From positions 128,091 to 192,090 of the forward strand of contig NZ_KE340376.1 of assembly GCF_000413935.1 (NCBI RefSeq): DNA of 64,000 nt. Direction: 5' to 3'. The stretch comes from Acinetobacter colistiniresistens. GTDB taxonomy: Bacteria; Pseudomonadota; Gammaproteobacteria; Pseudomonadales; Moraxellaceae. Below the pieces are notes generated by a model that worked only from the letters and a program-made list of their open reading frames with translations, made no database searches and was not told where the DNA came from. The stretch's first letter is position 1. Each line of letters starts with the position of its first letter. Below are positions 56,479 to 64,000 of the stretch, piece by piece. A program made the translations under genes and the position numbers.

Positions 56479-58194
56479 ATGCGCGCAAGCCGCTTTTTAT
56501 TTGCAACGTTAAGAGAAACCCCAAATGATGCTGAGGTCATTTCTCATCAGCTCATGTTACGTGCGGGGATGATTCGTAAACTCGCTTCTGGCTTATACTC
56601 TTGGTTGCCCATGGGAACGCGTGTTTTAAAGAAAGTAGATGCGATTGTACGTGAAGAAATGAATCGCTCTGGCGCATTGGAAGTGTTCATGCCGGTGACC
56701 CAGCCAGCAGCGCTTTGGGAAGAGTCTGGCCGTTTTGAACAATATGGCCCAGAACTTTTACGCTTTAAAGATCGTCATGACAATCCATTCGTGCTTGGAC
56801 CAACCCACGAAGAAGTCATTACTGATTTGGCACGTAATGAACTGAAAAGCTATAAACAATTGCCATTGAATTTCTATCAAATTCAAACCAAATTCCGTGA
56901 TGAAATTCGTCCACGTTTCGGTGTAATGCGTTCTCGCGAATTCATCATGAAAGATGCTTATTCTTTCCACATCGATCAAGCATCATTACAAGAAACCTAT
57001 GATGTGATGTATGACACCTATAGCCGTATCTTCACCCGTCTGGGTCTGGATTTCCGTCCAGTACAAGCAGATACAGGTTCAATTGGTGGTTCTGCATCAC
57101 ACGAGTTTCATGTCCTTGCTGCCAGCGGTGAAGATGATATCGCCTTCTCTACTGAATCTGACTATGCAGCCAATGTTGAAATGGCTGAAGCGCTTTTGGT
57201 CGGTGAACGTGCTGCCGCAACTCAAGCCTACAGTTTGGTTGACACCCCAAATCAAAAAACCATTGCTGATGTCTGCCAGTTCTTAAATGCCGATGCAAAA
57301 CAATCAGTCAAAGCATTATTGGTACAAGGTCCAACAGATGAAAAAGGCAATACACCTGTAGTTGCCCTGTTCTTACGTGGTGACCACGAACTCAATGATA
57401 TTAAAGCTGAAAAGCATCCATTGATTGCCGCTCCTTTAACATTTGCAACTGAAGCACAATTGCAACAGCATGGCTTGACCGCAGGCTTCTGCGGCCCACA
57501 AGGCTTAGTTGAAAAAGGGCTCACCGTGATTGTAGACCGTGCTGCATCGGTATTGTCTGACTTCGTTGCCGGTGCAAATGAAGTCGACAAGCACGCAACT
57601 GGGGTAAACTGGGATCGTGATGCGACATTTACCGAAGTCTTTGACCTACGTAATGTGGTTGAAGGCGATCCATCTCCAGATGGTAAAGGCACAATTCAAA
57701 TTAAACGCGGGATTGAAGTTGGTCATATTTTCCAGCTGGGTACCAAATACTCAGAAGCATTAAACTGTAAAGTGCTGGGTGAAGATAGCAAACCACTCAC
57801 CGTGACCATGGGTTGCTATGGGATCGGCGTGACTCGTGTGATCGCATCCGCTATTGAGCAGAACTTTGATGATAAAGGGATTATCTGGCCTCAAGCCATT
57901 GCACCTTTTGAAGTTGCGATTGTGCCAATGAATGCCCATAAATCACCACGCACCCTCGAAGCTGCTGAAGCACTGTATGCAGAATTACAAGCACAGGGTT
58001 ATGATGTCCTACTGGATGACCGTAACGAACGTCCGGGCGTAAAATTCTCTGATCTTGAATTGATGGGGATTCCACACCGTATCGTGATTGGTGAAAAAGG
58101 TCTCGATGCAGGTACCTTCGAATACAAAGGCCGTCGTGACGCTGAAGCAAGCAACCTCAATAAAGAAGAATTATTGGCGAAATTGATCCGCTAA
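56479..58194 (+). CDS. proS: Prolyl-tRNA synthetase
   Basis: Charges tRNA-Pro with proline. The 571-residue protein is the bacterial type with an editing insertion: class II motif 1 at about 40-80, motif 2 ([22 protein letters not shown] region), the INS editing domain at about 230-385 (with KSVKALLV-type block), motif 3 GCYGIGVTR, and the anticodon-binding domain at the end. AGGACAG lies before the ATG. It is a single gene. Confidence 0.97.
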   Translation: MRASRFLFATLRETPNDAEVISHQLMLRAGMIRKLASGLYSWLPMGTRVLKKVDAIVREEMNRSGALEVFMPVTQPAALWEESGRFEQYGPELLRFKDRHDNPFVLGPTHEEVITDLARNELKSYKQLPLNFYQIQTKFRDEIRPRFGVMRSREFIMKDAYSFHIDQASLQETYDVMYDTYSRIFTRLGLDFRPVQADTGSIGGSASHEFHVLAASGEDDIAFSTESDYAANVEMAEALLVGERAAATQAYSLVDTPNQKTIADVCQFLNADAKQSVKALLVQGPTDEKGNTPVVALFLRGDHELNDIKAEKHPLIAAPLTFATEAQLQQHGLTAGFCGPQGLVEKGLTVIVDRAASVLSDFVAGANEVDKHATGVNWDRDATFTEVFDLRNVVEGDPSPDGKGTIQIKRGIEVGHIFQLGTKYSEALNCKVLGEDSKPLTVTMGCYGIGVTRVIASAIEQNFDDKGIIWPQAIAPFEVAIVPMNAHKSPRTLEAAEALYAELQAQGYDVLLDDRNERPGVKFSDLELMGIPHRIVIGEKGLDAGTFEYKGRRDAEASNLNKEELLAKLIR

Positions 58195-58211
58195 TCTGAA
58201 TTCCAGAGATA

Positions 58212-58240
58212 AAAAAGCCGTTTCATTGAAACGGCTTTTT
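58212..58240. terminator. Terminator between proS and yegP-like gene
   Basis: Perfect 13-base arms AAAAAGCCGTTTC and GAAACGGCTTTTT with an ATT loop; useful in both directions. Confidence 0.93.
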
Positions 58241-58246
58241 TATTGA

Positions 58247-58582
58247 TTAAACAGTTAAATCTTTAATGGTTTCAGATGGGCCATTGGTTTTCACCGATTC
58301 AATTCCCTTATCACGCGACTGCTCACTGGAATACAGCTGACTGGTTCCAATCACCTGATGATTGGCTGCTTTCAAATTAAAATATGGTTTTTCATTCTTC
58401 GAGGTTAAGCGATCATATCGACCATCATCAGGACTATTTTTCTGTACTGATGCGATCCCATTCAATGCTGCTGCTTTGGTTTTATATAATTCACTATTTA
58501 AAATTGGCTCACCATTTCCTGCCTTGAGTACAAAACGATATTGCCCATCACTTGCTTTACTGACTTCGAACCACCCTGACAT
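58247..58582 (-). CDS. YegP-family protein, two DUF1508 repeats
   Basis: A 111-residue protein of two DUF1508 repeats: GWFEVSKASDGQYRFVLKAG with NGIASVQKNS, and YDRLTSKNEKPYFNLKAANH with KGIESVKTNGPS. Each repeat forms a beta-hairpin and helix. The role of YegP proteins is unknown; they are linked with stress responses in some species. AGAGG precedes the ATG. Confidence 0.9.
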   Translation of the reverse strand: MSGWFEVSKASDGQYRFVLKAGNGEPILNSELYKTKAAALNGIASVQKNSPDDGRYDRLTSKNEKPYFNLKAANHQVIGTSQLYSSEQSRDKGIESVKTNGPSETIKDLTV

Positions 58583-58730
58583 AAGAACCTCTATTTATTG
58601 GAGTTAATCATTGTTTGTTATCTCCACCAATATAGTTCAGCTATCTCACTTTAAAAAGATTGTTTTTTGTTCAATTTTGGTAATTAACCAAATACACCAA
58701 ACTGTAAAATGAAGCCGAAGCCAGCTCCCC

Positions 58731-60410
58731 TTACTGCTGTTCTTTTAAATGTCGGCGTAGTATTTTTCCAATATTTGATTTAGGTAGCTCATGCACAAAC
58801 TCAATATATTTTGGACATTTATAGGCAGTCAGATTGGCTCTTATATGGCTTAGAATTTCATCTTCCGTTAAAGATGGATCTTTACTGACAATAAAGATTT
58901 TCGGAACTTCACCTGATTTTTCATCTTTTATCCCAATCGCAGCCACCTCGAGCACTTTATAATATTGGGCCACAACCTCTTCAATTTCCCTTGGATAAAC
59001 ATTAAACCCAGAAACAACGATCATATCTTTCTTTCTATCAATCAGTTCAATATATCCCCGCTCATCCATTATGCCAATGTCACCTGAACGGAACAGTTGA
59101 TCCCGAGTCATGACCTGTGCTGTTTCTTCTATTTTCTGCCAATAACCCTGCATCACTTGCGGGCCACGTATGGCCACTTCGCCAGGTTGGCCATAAGGCA
59201 GTTGATTGCCATGCTCATCAATAATCACCACATCAGTTAAAGGGACAGGGATACCCACCTTGCCACTAAAAGTAGTTTGCCCTTTCGGATTAAAAGTAGC
59301 TAATGGCCCTGTCTCAGAAAGACCATAGACCTCGCAAATAATATTGCCCGTTAACTGCTGCCATAAATCTGCTGTTGCCTGTAACGTCGGCATTCCACCA
59401 CTCACAGCCAGTTTGAAGTCAGAAAAATCTATTTCCTTAAAATCAGGTTGATTGGCGAGGGTATTAAATATCGTGTTGACACCAGGAAATACATTTGGAG
59501 AGTAACGGCGCCAAGTGTCTAGAATGTAATTGATCTCGCGCGGATTCAATATGAGCACCACAGTCTGGCCTGAATAAAGGCTATATAAGATACTGAAAGA
59601 AAAAGCAAATATATGATAAAACGGCAGAAGGCATAAAATTCGACTACTGCCACCTTGAGACGATAACAATAAATTTGAAGAAAAAGCGGCATCCATCTGT
59701 AAGGTATTAATAAATAAATTGCCATGCGTTAGGATCGTGCCTTTTGAAAGGCCCGTCGTGCCACCTGTATATTGCAGTAAGGCAATATCATGCAGCTGGA
59801 GTTCTGGTCGTTGATAGTGCGTAGAACTCAACTCATTCATGATGCTTTTAAATTGGTATACCTTACCGATGAGTTCATGTTGAATCACTTTGTTTTCTTG
59901 CAGGTGTGGATATTTAAATACTGTTTCCTCCGTCAATAAATCCGAAATCGAGGTCTGGATAATCGTCTTGACCTTGGTTTGTGCTTCAATGTGCTGAAAA
60001 GTTGGAATCGCATCATCAATAATAATCAAGACCTCTGCGCCAGAATCATTGAGCTGATACTGAAGTTCACGGGTGGTATAATGAGGATTCACATTAACTG
60101 CAATATAACCCGCACGAAGAATGGCACAGGCAATGACTGGATATTGCAGTAAATTCGGGAGCATGATTGCAATACGGGTTTGCTGAGCTAAATTTAACTG
60201 TTGTAAATAACTGGCAAATCGAAGACTAAGCTGATCAAGTTCAGTAAAAGAAAGGATTTGATCATAAAAAATAAAAGCAGCAGCATTCCTGTATTGCTGA
60301 AAAGATTGCTCCAGCATCTCAAGTAAAGATTCATGCTGGGCAGGCAATTGTAATTGATGGGCAATATTATACTTCTGGTATTCATTATTCCAAGGGCGGT
60401 CAATTTTCAT
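58731..60410 (-). CDS. Long-chain fatty acid-CoA ligase (FadD-like)
   Basis: A 559-residue AMP-forming ligase. Motifs in order: P-loop YTGGTTGLSKG at about 214-224, the ICEVYGLSETGP block, RSGDIG with DRKKDMIVVSGFNVYPREIEE split over two strands, and the catalytic Lys in SNIGKILRR near the end. It activates fatty acids to acyl-CoA for beta-oxidation or for lipid synthesis by AtfA. The true chain length is unknown. It is a single gene, with no clear terminator seen after it. Confidence 0.9.
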   Translation of the reverse strand: MKIDRPWNNEYQKYNIAHQLQLPAQHESLLEMLEQSFQQYRNAAAFIFYDQILSFTELDQLSLRFASYLQQLNLAQQTRIAIMLPNLLQYPVIACAILRAGYIAVNVNPHYTTRELQYQLNDSGAEVLIIIDDAIPTFQHIEAQTKVKTIIQTSISDLLTEETVFKYPHLQENKVIQHELIGKVYQFKSIMNELSSTHYQRPELQLHDIALLQYTGGTTGLSKGTILTHGNLFINTLQMDAAFSSNLLLSSQGGSSRILCLLPFYHIFAFSFSILYSLYSGQTVVLILNPREINYILDTWRRYSPNVFPGVNTIFNTLANQPDFKEIDFSDFKLAVSGGMPTLQATADLWQQLTGNIICEVYGLSETGPLATFNPKGQTTFSGKVGIPVPLTDVVIIDEHGNQLPYGQPGEVAIRGPQVMQGYWQKIEETAQVMTRDQLFRSGDIGIMDERGYIELIDRKKDMIVVSGFNVYPREIEEVVAQYYKVLEVAAIGIKDEKSGEVPKIFIVSKDPSLTEDEILSHIRANLTAYKCPKYIEFVHELPKSNIGKILRRHLKEQQ

Positions 60411-60725
60411 TTATTAGATCTATTTATTGGGTGAAATTTCAAGTATAAATTTTTCTACTGAAAAAAGTTGCTGGTTATGTAAAAAACTGTGAATCGCAGC
60501 ATGCATCACAAAAATATAATTATTATTAATAACAAATCAATATCTTATATTTTAATCAAGATCACACCTTATTATTTCCCGACCTATTAACAGCTATTTT
60601 CTTGATCATAACAGCCCGATACTTTTAATTAAAATGATCAATTAAATAGCAGATGAGGAAAATAATTGCACCTCCAAACGAAATCTAAAAAGGAGCATCT
60701 ACATACTCCTTTTTAGATCAGATGA
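60411..60725. other. Intergenic region between acyl-CoA ligase and yjdM genes
   Basis: 315 AT-rich bases. They hold the promoter region of the acyl-CoA ligase gene and, at 60683-60718, the yjdM terminator. No further gene was seen. Confidence 0.6.
60683..60718 (-). terminator. Intrinsic terminator after yjdM-like gene
   Basis: Perfect 13-base arms ATCTAAAAAGGAG and CTCCTTTTTAGAT with a 10-base loop; the 5' arm complement gives a T run on the minus strand. Confidence 0.9.
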
Positions 60726-61070
60726 TTAAACTTTTTTCACGAATTCGGACTTAAGTTTCATCGCACCAACACCATCAATTTTACAATCAATGTTATGACC
60801 ATCACTTGCATCAGGAACCAAGCGAATGCTTTTGACCTTTGTTCCAACCTTCACCACAGAAGATGAACCTTTAATTTTTAGATCTTTCACGACCGTTACA
60901 CTATCACCGTCTGCCAAGACATTTCCGTTGGCATCTTTAATAATGTCCTGTACTTCTGAAGCAACAGCCTCCCCTTCCTTCCATTCATGTGAACATTCAG
61001 GACAAATCAATAAATCGCCATCTTGGTAAGTATATTCTGATTGGCATTGTGGGCAATTTGGAAAAGACAT
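60726..61070 (-). CDS. yjdM: YjdM/PhnA-type zinc-ribbon protein
   Basis: A 114-residue protein. The N-terminus has a four-Cys zinc ribbon ([21 protein letters not shown]), here cited in two parts: CPQC at 6-9 and CPEC at 23-26. The second domain ([20 protein letters not shown] and following [18 protein letters not shown]) is the PhnA-like SH3-type barrel. Despite the old name, its part in alkylphosphonate use is not established. It ends a four-gene run on the minus strand. Confidence 0.9.
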   Translation of the reverse strand: MSFPNCPQCQSEYTYQDGDLLICPECSHEWKEGEAVASEVQDIIKDANGNVLADGDSVTVVKDLKIKGSSSVVKVGTKVKSIRLVPDASDGHNIDCKIDGVGAMKLKSEFVKKV

Positions 61071-61122
61071 AAAAAAAACTCAAAAGGCTATTATGATGGA
61101 TAGACGCTATTTTTTCAAAATT

Positions 61123-61479
61123 TCAGCCTTGAATCTCTTTCCCAAGTAGATAATTCTTCAGTACCAAAGCATGATTCAAGGCAGGGTCTTTGGCCGCATA
61201 AATCAGCGTTAAAGGTTGCTGTTTGGCCATCTCTCTCAGTTCTTGAACATGTGGATTATCACTTAACTCTTGATAATAGCCCTGCTGAAAACTCAGCCAA
61301 TGCTCGGCCTGATGACAAAATGCCTGTCGCAATTCGGTTGAGGGCGCAATTTCCTTGAGCCATAAATCCAAATGTGCTCGTTCTTTGGAAATTCCTCGCG
61401 GCCATAAACGATCTACCAAGACACGTTTGCCATCGGAAATAGCGACAGGATCATAAATACGTTTAATCTGGATTTGCAC
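61123..61479 (-). CDS. DUF488-family (YeaO-like) protein
   Basis: A 118-residue protein of the YeaO/DUF488 family: IKRIYDP at 5-11, VLVDRLWPRGISKE, LWLKEIAPSTELR and TLIYAAKDPALNHA. The start is GTG with GGGAG five to six bases before it. Function is unproven. It begins 26 bases after the DUF2004-like gene in a minus-strand run. Confidence 0.88.
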   Translation of the reverse strand: MQIQIKRIYDPVAISDGKRVLVDRLWPRGISKERAHLDLWLKEIAPSTELRQAFCHQAEHWLSFQQGYYQELSDNPHVQELREMAKQQPLTLIYAAKDPALNHALVLKNYLLGKEIQG

Positions 61480-61505
61480 ACGCGCTCCCTTTCACTCACT
61501 TCTAT

Positions 61506-61844
61506 TTAACTTTCCATCGCGATATCAATCACCTGCCCTTTTGCATCAAAGCTTACACAAATCACATAATTGGTGATTTCATCAGGCAAGGTAAAATCAA
61601 GCATGTCATGTGGTTCTAAGCCATCCTCCTCCCATTGATGATCTAAGACCAAGAACTCCAGCACCTGCAACGATGTTGGCGTTGATGTCCCAAAATGTTT
61701 TTGCCAATATGCAGGTTCAACCTCCTCAAGATGGTGTTGAATAAACAACTCCACACTGTCTTCGGCCTGTTGGTTTTCTAAAGCCTCCCGCATTGCGATA
61801 CGTGCAAGCTGTTCACGGTGCTCAACCATCGCTTGTTCTGACAT
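61506..61844 (-). CDS. DUF2004-like small protein
   Basis: A 112-residue cytosolic protein from the chosen ATG, which has GGGGGA five bases upstream; the longer frame to 61868 is rejected. The C-terminal half (EDGLEPHDMLDFTLPDEITN, then VSFDAKGQVIDIAMES) follows the DUF2004 pattern of a strand, Phe-rich turn and ending MES. Function is unknown. It is between the SRPBCC and DUF488 genes in the same operon. Confidence 0.7.
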   Translation of the reverse strand: MSEQAMVEHREQLARIAMREALENQQAEDSVELFIQHHLEEVEPAYWQKHFGTSTPTSLQVLEFLVLDHQWEEDGLEPHDMLDFTLPDEITNYVICVSFDAKGQVIDIAMES

Positions 61845-61895
61845 AGCATCCCCCGATGTCATTATCATCCACTGTACTTTTAAGCTCTTTCTGTT

Positions 61896-62345
61896 CTATT
61901 GCTGATCTGGTATCTCAGCCTGTACCAATAAGCCAAGCAAATACAATGATTCTTGCCAACCTAAATAACACGCTTCAACTGGAATCACATCGGGTATGCC
62001 TTCTTGGGTAATATGGATTTCCGTACCAACCAACACTTGTTTAAGTTGAACCGTGACTTGGATATCGCCAGGCAGGTTCGGGTCATCAAAACGATCGGTA
62101 TAGCGCAAGCGTTCATTGGGAACCAGTTCGACATAGGTTCCACCAAAAGCATGCGAACGTCCCGTTGAAAAATTGGTAAATGACATTTTATAGCTCCCCC
62201 CCTCTTGCGGATCAAGATGATGGACTTTTGCAGTGAATCCATGCGGTGGTAACCATTTGACCAAGGCATCAGGATCTAAAAAGGCTTTAAAAACCCGAGC
62301 AGGTGGCGCATTCAACACGCGATGTAATTTTACTGTACCCGTCAT
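61896..62345 (-). CDS. SRPBCC-family (AHSA1-like) protein
   Basis: A 149-residue protein with the START/AHSA1 fold: VKLHRVLNAPPARVFKAFLD, WLPPHGFTAKV, GGTYVELVPNERLRYTDRFD and a C-terminal helix with GWQESLYLLGLLV. Such proteins bind small hydrophobic ligands; the ligand is unknown. GGAG seven bases before the ATG. It is first in the four-gene minus-strand run and is divergent from ygfZ. Confidence 0.85.
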   Translation of the reverse strand: MTGTVKLHRVLNAPPARVFKAFLDPDALVKWLPPHGFTAKVHHLDPQEGGSYKMSFTNFSTGRSHAFGGTYVELVPNERLRYTDRFDDPNLPGDIQVTVQLKQVLVGTEIHITQEGIPDVIPVEACYLGWQESLYLLGLLVQAEIPDQQ

Positions 62346-62533
62346 TATTCTTCTCCAATCTTACTCTTCTTCTAATGGATCGATTTATCATAGCGATTTG
62401 TTGTACAAATGCTATGCCTTCAATCGCTCATTTGAGCACGATTATCGAGAATCTAAAGCTGCTTTTTTGTGAAAAATGGCGCAAAATAACAATCCATATT
62501 TTAGTGATCAGAACGCAGATTTAGGATTGATCT

Positions 62534-63256
62534 ATGAGCCAGCTTGCTTTTACTGCTTTTAGCTTAAATGGTGTAGATGCACAGAAATTTTTACAAGGTC
62601 AGGTGACCATCCATGTCGAACGGATACCTGAAAATGAAAATCGCTATACCGCTATTTGTGATTTAAAAGGACGCATTCATTTTGGGTTATGGATTAAAAG
62701 ACTAAGTTCCGAAAGCTTTGAACTCATTACGACCCAAGACCAAGCTGAGGAATTTGCTAAGCATATTAAAAAGTTTGGTGCTTTTTCTAAAATGAAATTA
62801 GAACCAATCGGTATGGTTTACCCAACAGTAAACGGCATTCAAACTGAGTTTTCTTCAGCAGAACGCGATATCAATATTTGGCAAGTTCAGGCAATTCAGT
62901 CCGGGCAAGCTTGGATCAGTCAAACGACAGAACACTTATTCCAACCACAAGAATTACGATTGCACCAACGCGATGGCGTACATTTTGATAAGGGCTGTTA
63001 TCTTGGCCAAGAAATCGTGGCACGTCTTTGGTTTAAAGCCAAACCAAAACACTGGTTGCATTTAATTCAAGCCAAAGGTGATCTACCTGCCCCGGCAACT
63101 CAGCTCAGCAAAGATGTTGAAGTGGTGAATAGTATTGCGTTTGAACAAGGCTATTTAGCACTTGTGATTGCCAAACCCGCCGCTTTAACAGAACTCGGTG
63201 TAACTGTTTTAGAGCTGCCTGAAGCACTGAATGGTGATGTCGCTCGACCACAGTAA
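62534..63256 (+). CDS. ygfZ: Folate-binding Fe-S cluster repair protein YgfZ
   Basis: A 240-residue tetrahydrofolate-dependent protein that helps make or repair iron-sulfur clusters in enzymes such as MiaB. The family motif KGCYLGQE is at 153-160 with Cys155. The N-terminal GcvT-like part has FLQGQVT and CDLKGRI. It is shorter than E. coli YgfZ but within the range for the family. It is followed by a strong terminator. Confidence 0.9.
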   Translation: MSQLAFTAFSLNGVDAQKFLQGQVTIHVERIPENENRYTAICDLKGRIHFGLWIKRLSSESFELITTQDQAEEFAKHIKKFGAFSKMKLEPIGMVYPTVNGIQTEFSSAERDINIWQVQAIQSGQAWISQTTEHLFQPQELRLHQRDGVHFDKGCYLGQEIVARLWFKAKPKHWLHLIQAKGDLPAPATQLSKDVEVVNSIAFEQGYLALVIAKPAALTELGVTVLELPEALNGDVARPQ

Positions 63257-63281
63257 TACTGTATTCTGCTCTTGATATCTC

Positions 63282-63317
63282 TATCAAAAAACCTCTGTTT
63301 CTAGAGGTTTTTTGATA
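63282..63317 (+). terminator. Intrinsic terminator after ygfZ
   Basis: Perfect 15-base arms TATCAAAAAACCTCT and its complement with a GTTTCT loop; the 3' arm contains six T. Confidence 0.93.
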
Positions 63318-63411
63318 TGCAGCCTTATTTAAAATAAAGTTTTATCGCTGTTCTTGTCGAAAGTTTAAATCAACGTTATTGTTCCTATATTCTCAACACA
63401 ATCGATTCCAC

Positions 63412-64000
63412 ATGAAAATAACGATCAAAACATGGTTATCCGCTATCACGCTTAGCCTTTTTGGCTTACAAACATTACATGCCGATAGCAAAGCACTCGA
63501 ACAAAATTTCAAGAAAAACTAACCTGATATTCCAGTAACGTCTGTATCTGCCTCACCCTTACCAGGTATTTATGAAGTCTATGCGGCTGGCAAAATTATC
63601 TATACCGATGAAACAGCCAAATACCTGTTTTTCGGCAACCTTCTCGATGTCAAAAACAAGAAGAATCTAACAGAAGATCGTTTGTCTGAGTTAACAAAAA
63701 TTGATGTTAAACAACTGCCACTTGATCAAGCAATCAAATATGTCAAAGGCAAGGGAGAGCGTATTCTTTATGTCTTTAGCGATCCTGACTGTCCTTATTG
63801 CCAAAAACTTGAACAACATATGACCTCAGTAGATAATGTCACCGTGTATTTATTCTTGTTTCCATTGAAGAGATTACATCCTCAGGCAGAAGCCGTTGCC
63901 AATAAAATCTGGTGCGCTAAGAATCAATATGAGGCTTGGGAGGATTATATGCTACACCGCAAGGCTCCCAAAAATACCACACAATGTGAAACACCAATCC
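63412..64000 (+). pseudogene. dsbC-like thiol:disulfide isomerase gene with in-frame stop at codon 37 (runs off window)
   Basis: The frame from the ATG at 63412 gives a signal peptide (ending TLHA) and 12 further residues, then TAA at 63520-63522. After the stop the same frame stays open to the window edge and encodes a normal DsbC-like protein: dimerisation-type N-part (PGIYEVYAAGKIIYTDETAK), then SDPDCPYCQKLE with active-site CPYC at codons 127-130. The stop sits where the sequence KKN-stop-PDIP suggests a Tyr codon (TAC/TAT to TAA). DsbC isomerises wrong disulfides in the periplasm. The gene is either inactivated, read through, or has a sequencing error. A partial family member without the gene end in view. 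Confidence 0.75.

Overview
The window looks like chromosomal DNA of an Acinetobacter species. The protein sequences are Acinetobacter-like throughout, including a close match to the A. baylyi wax ester synthase AtfA, a pilGHIJ-chpA cluster without pilK or chpB, a DcaP-like porin and a cytosolic L,D-carboxypeptidase of the ElsL/LdtK type. The base composition is moderately AT-rich and I cannot name the species. No phage, integrase, insertion sequence, CRISPR array or rRNA gene was seen. Most of the window is conserved core genome on both strands, cut into operons by clear intrinsic terminators.

Layout. 1-5 kb: the tail of one FadL-type porin and a complete paralogue, thrH, cysH, atfA and a small PA1571-like gene. 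5-9.5 kb: the cell-shape operon mreB-mreC-mreD-maf-rng (minus strand), divergent from gatC-gatA-gatB (9.5-12.9 kb), which makes Gln-tRNA/Asn-tRNA by amidation. 13-20.2 kb: an accessory stretch of secreted or unknown genes. It holds an isolated type VI secretion module (PAAR protein, probable papain-like effector, four-helix membrane immunity protein; 19.2-17.7 kb, minus strand) and an unrecognised 434-residue membrane/coiled-coil protein. 20.2-32.7 kb: LysR regulator and split chromate transporter, M13 peptidase, SbmA, patatin lipoprotein, alanine and glutamate sodium symporters, porin, nitroreductase. 32.7-41 kb: Bcr/CflA efflux pump, FUSC/YccS-like protein, a PepSY-flavodoxin-reductase fusion behind a Fur-box-like site, a YdcF-type protein and a DUF2750 protein.

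41.1-42.2 kb: eight tRNA genes on the minus strand (four Val-TAC, four Asp-GTC) behind a near-perfect sigma-70 promoter. They include a 293-bp Val-Asp unit repeated exactly in tandem. 42.3-46.1 kb: ElsL-like L,D-carboxypeptidase, a 61/62-bp tandem repeat, DUF454, DUF1853, an entericidin-like lipoprotein and dapE. 46.2-55.4 kb: the Pil-Chp chemosensory operon (pilG-pilH-pilI-pilJ-chpA-chpC-like), which controls type IV pili. 55.6-64 kb: DUF4124 protein, proS, YegP, acyl-CoA ligase, a four-gene run of small proteins, ygfZ, and a dsbC-like gene with an in-frame stop that runs off the window.

Themes: envelope building and turnover (mreBCD, elsL, dapE, porins), lipid storage and fatty-acid use (fadL, atfA, acyl-CoA ligase), surface motility (pil-chp) and interbacterial competition (PAAR module). 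The most novel candidate is the PAAR-effector-immunity triad. The best evidence of recent DNA change is the tRNA tandem array, the Hpt duplication inside ChpA and the interrupted dsbC-like gene.
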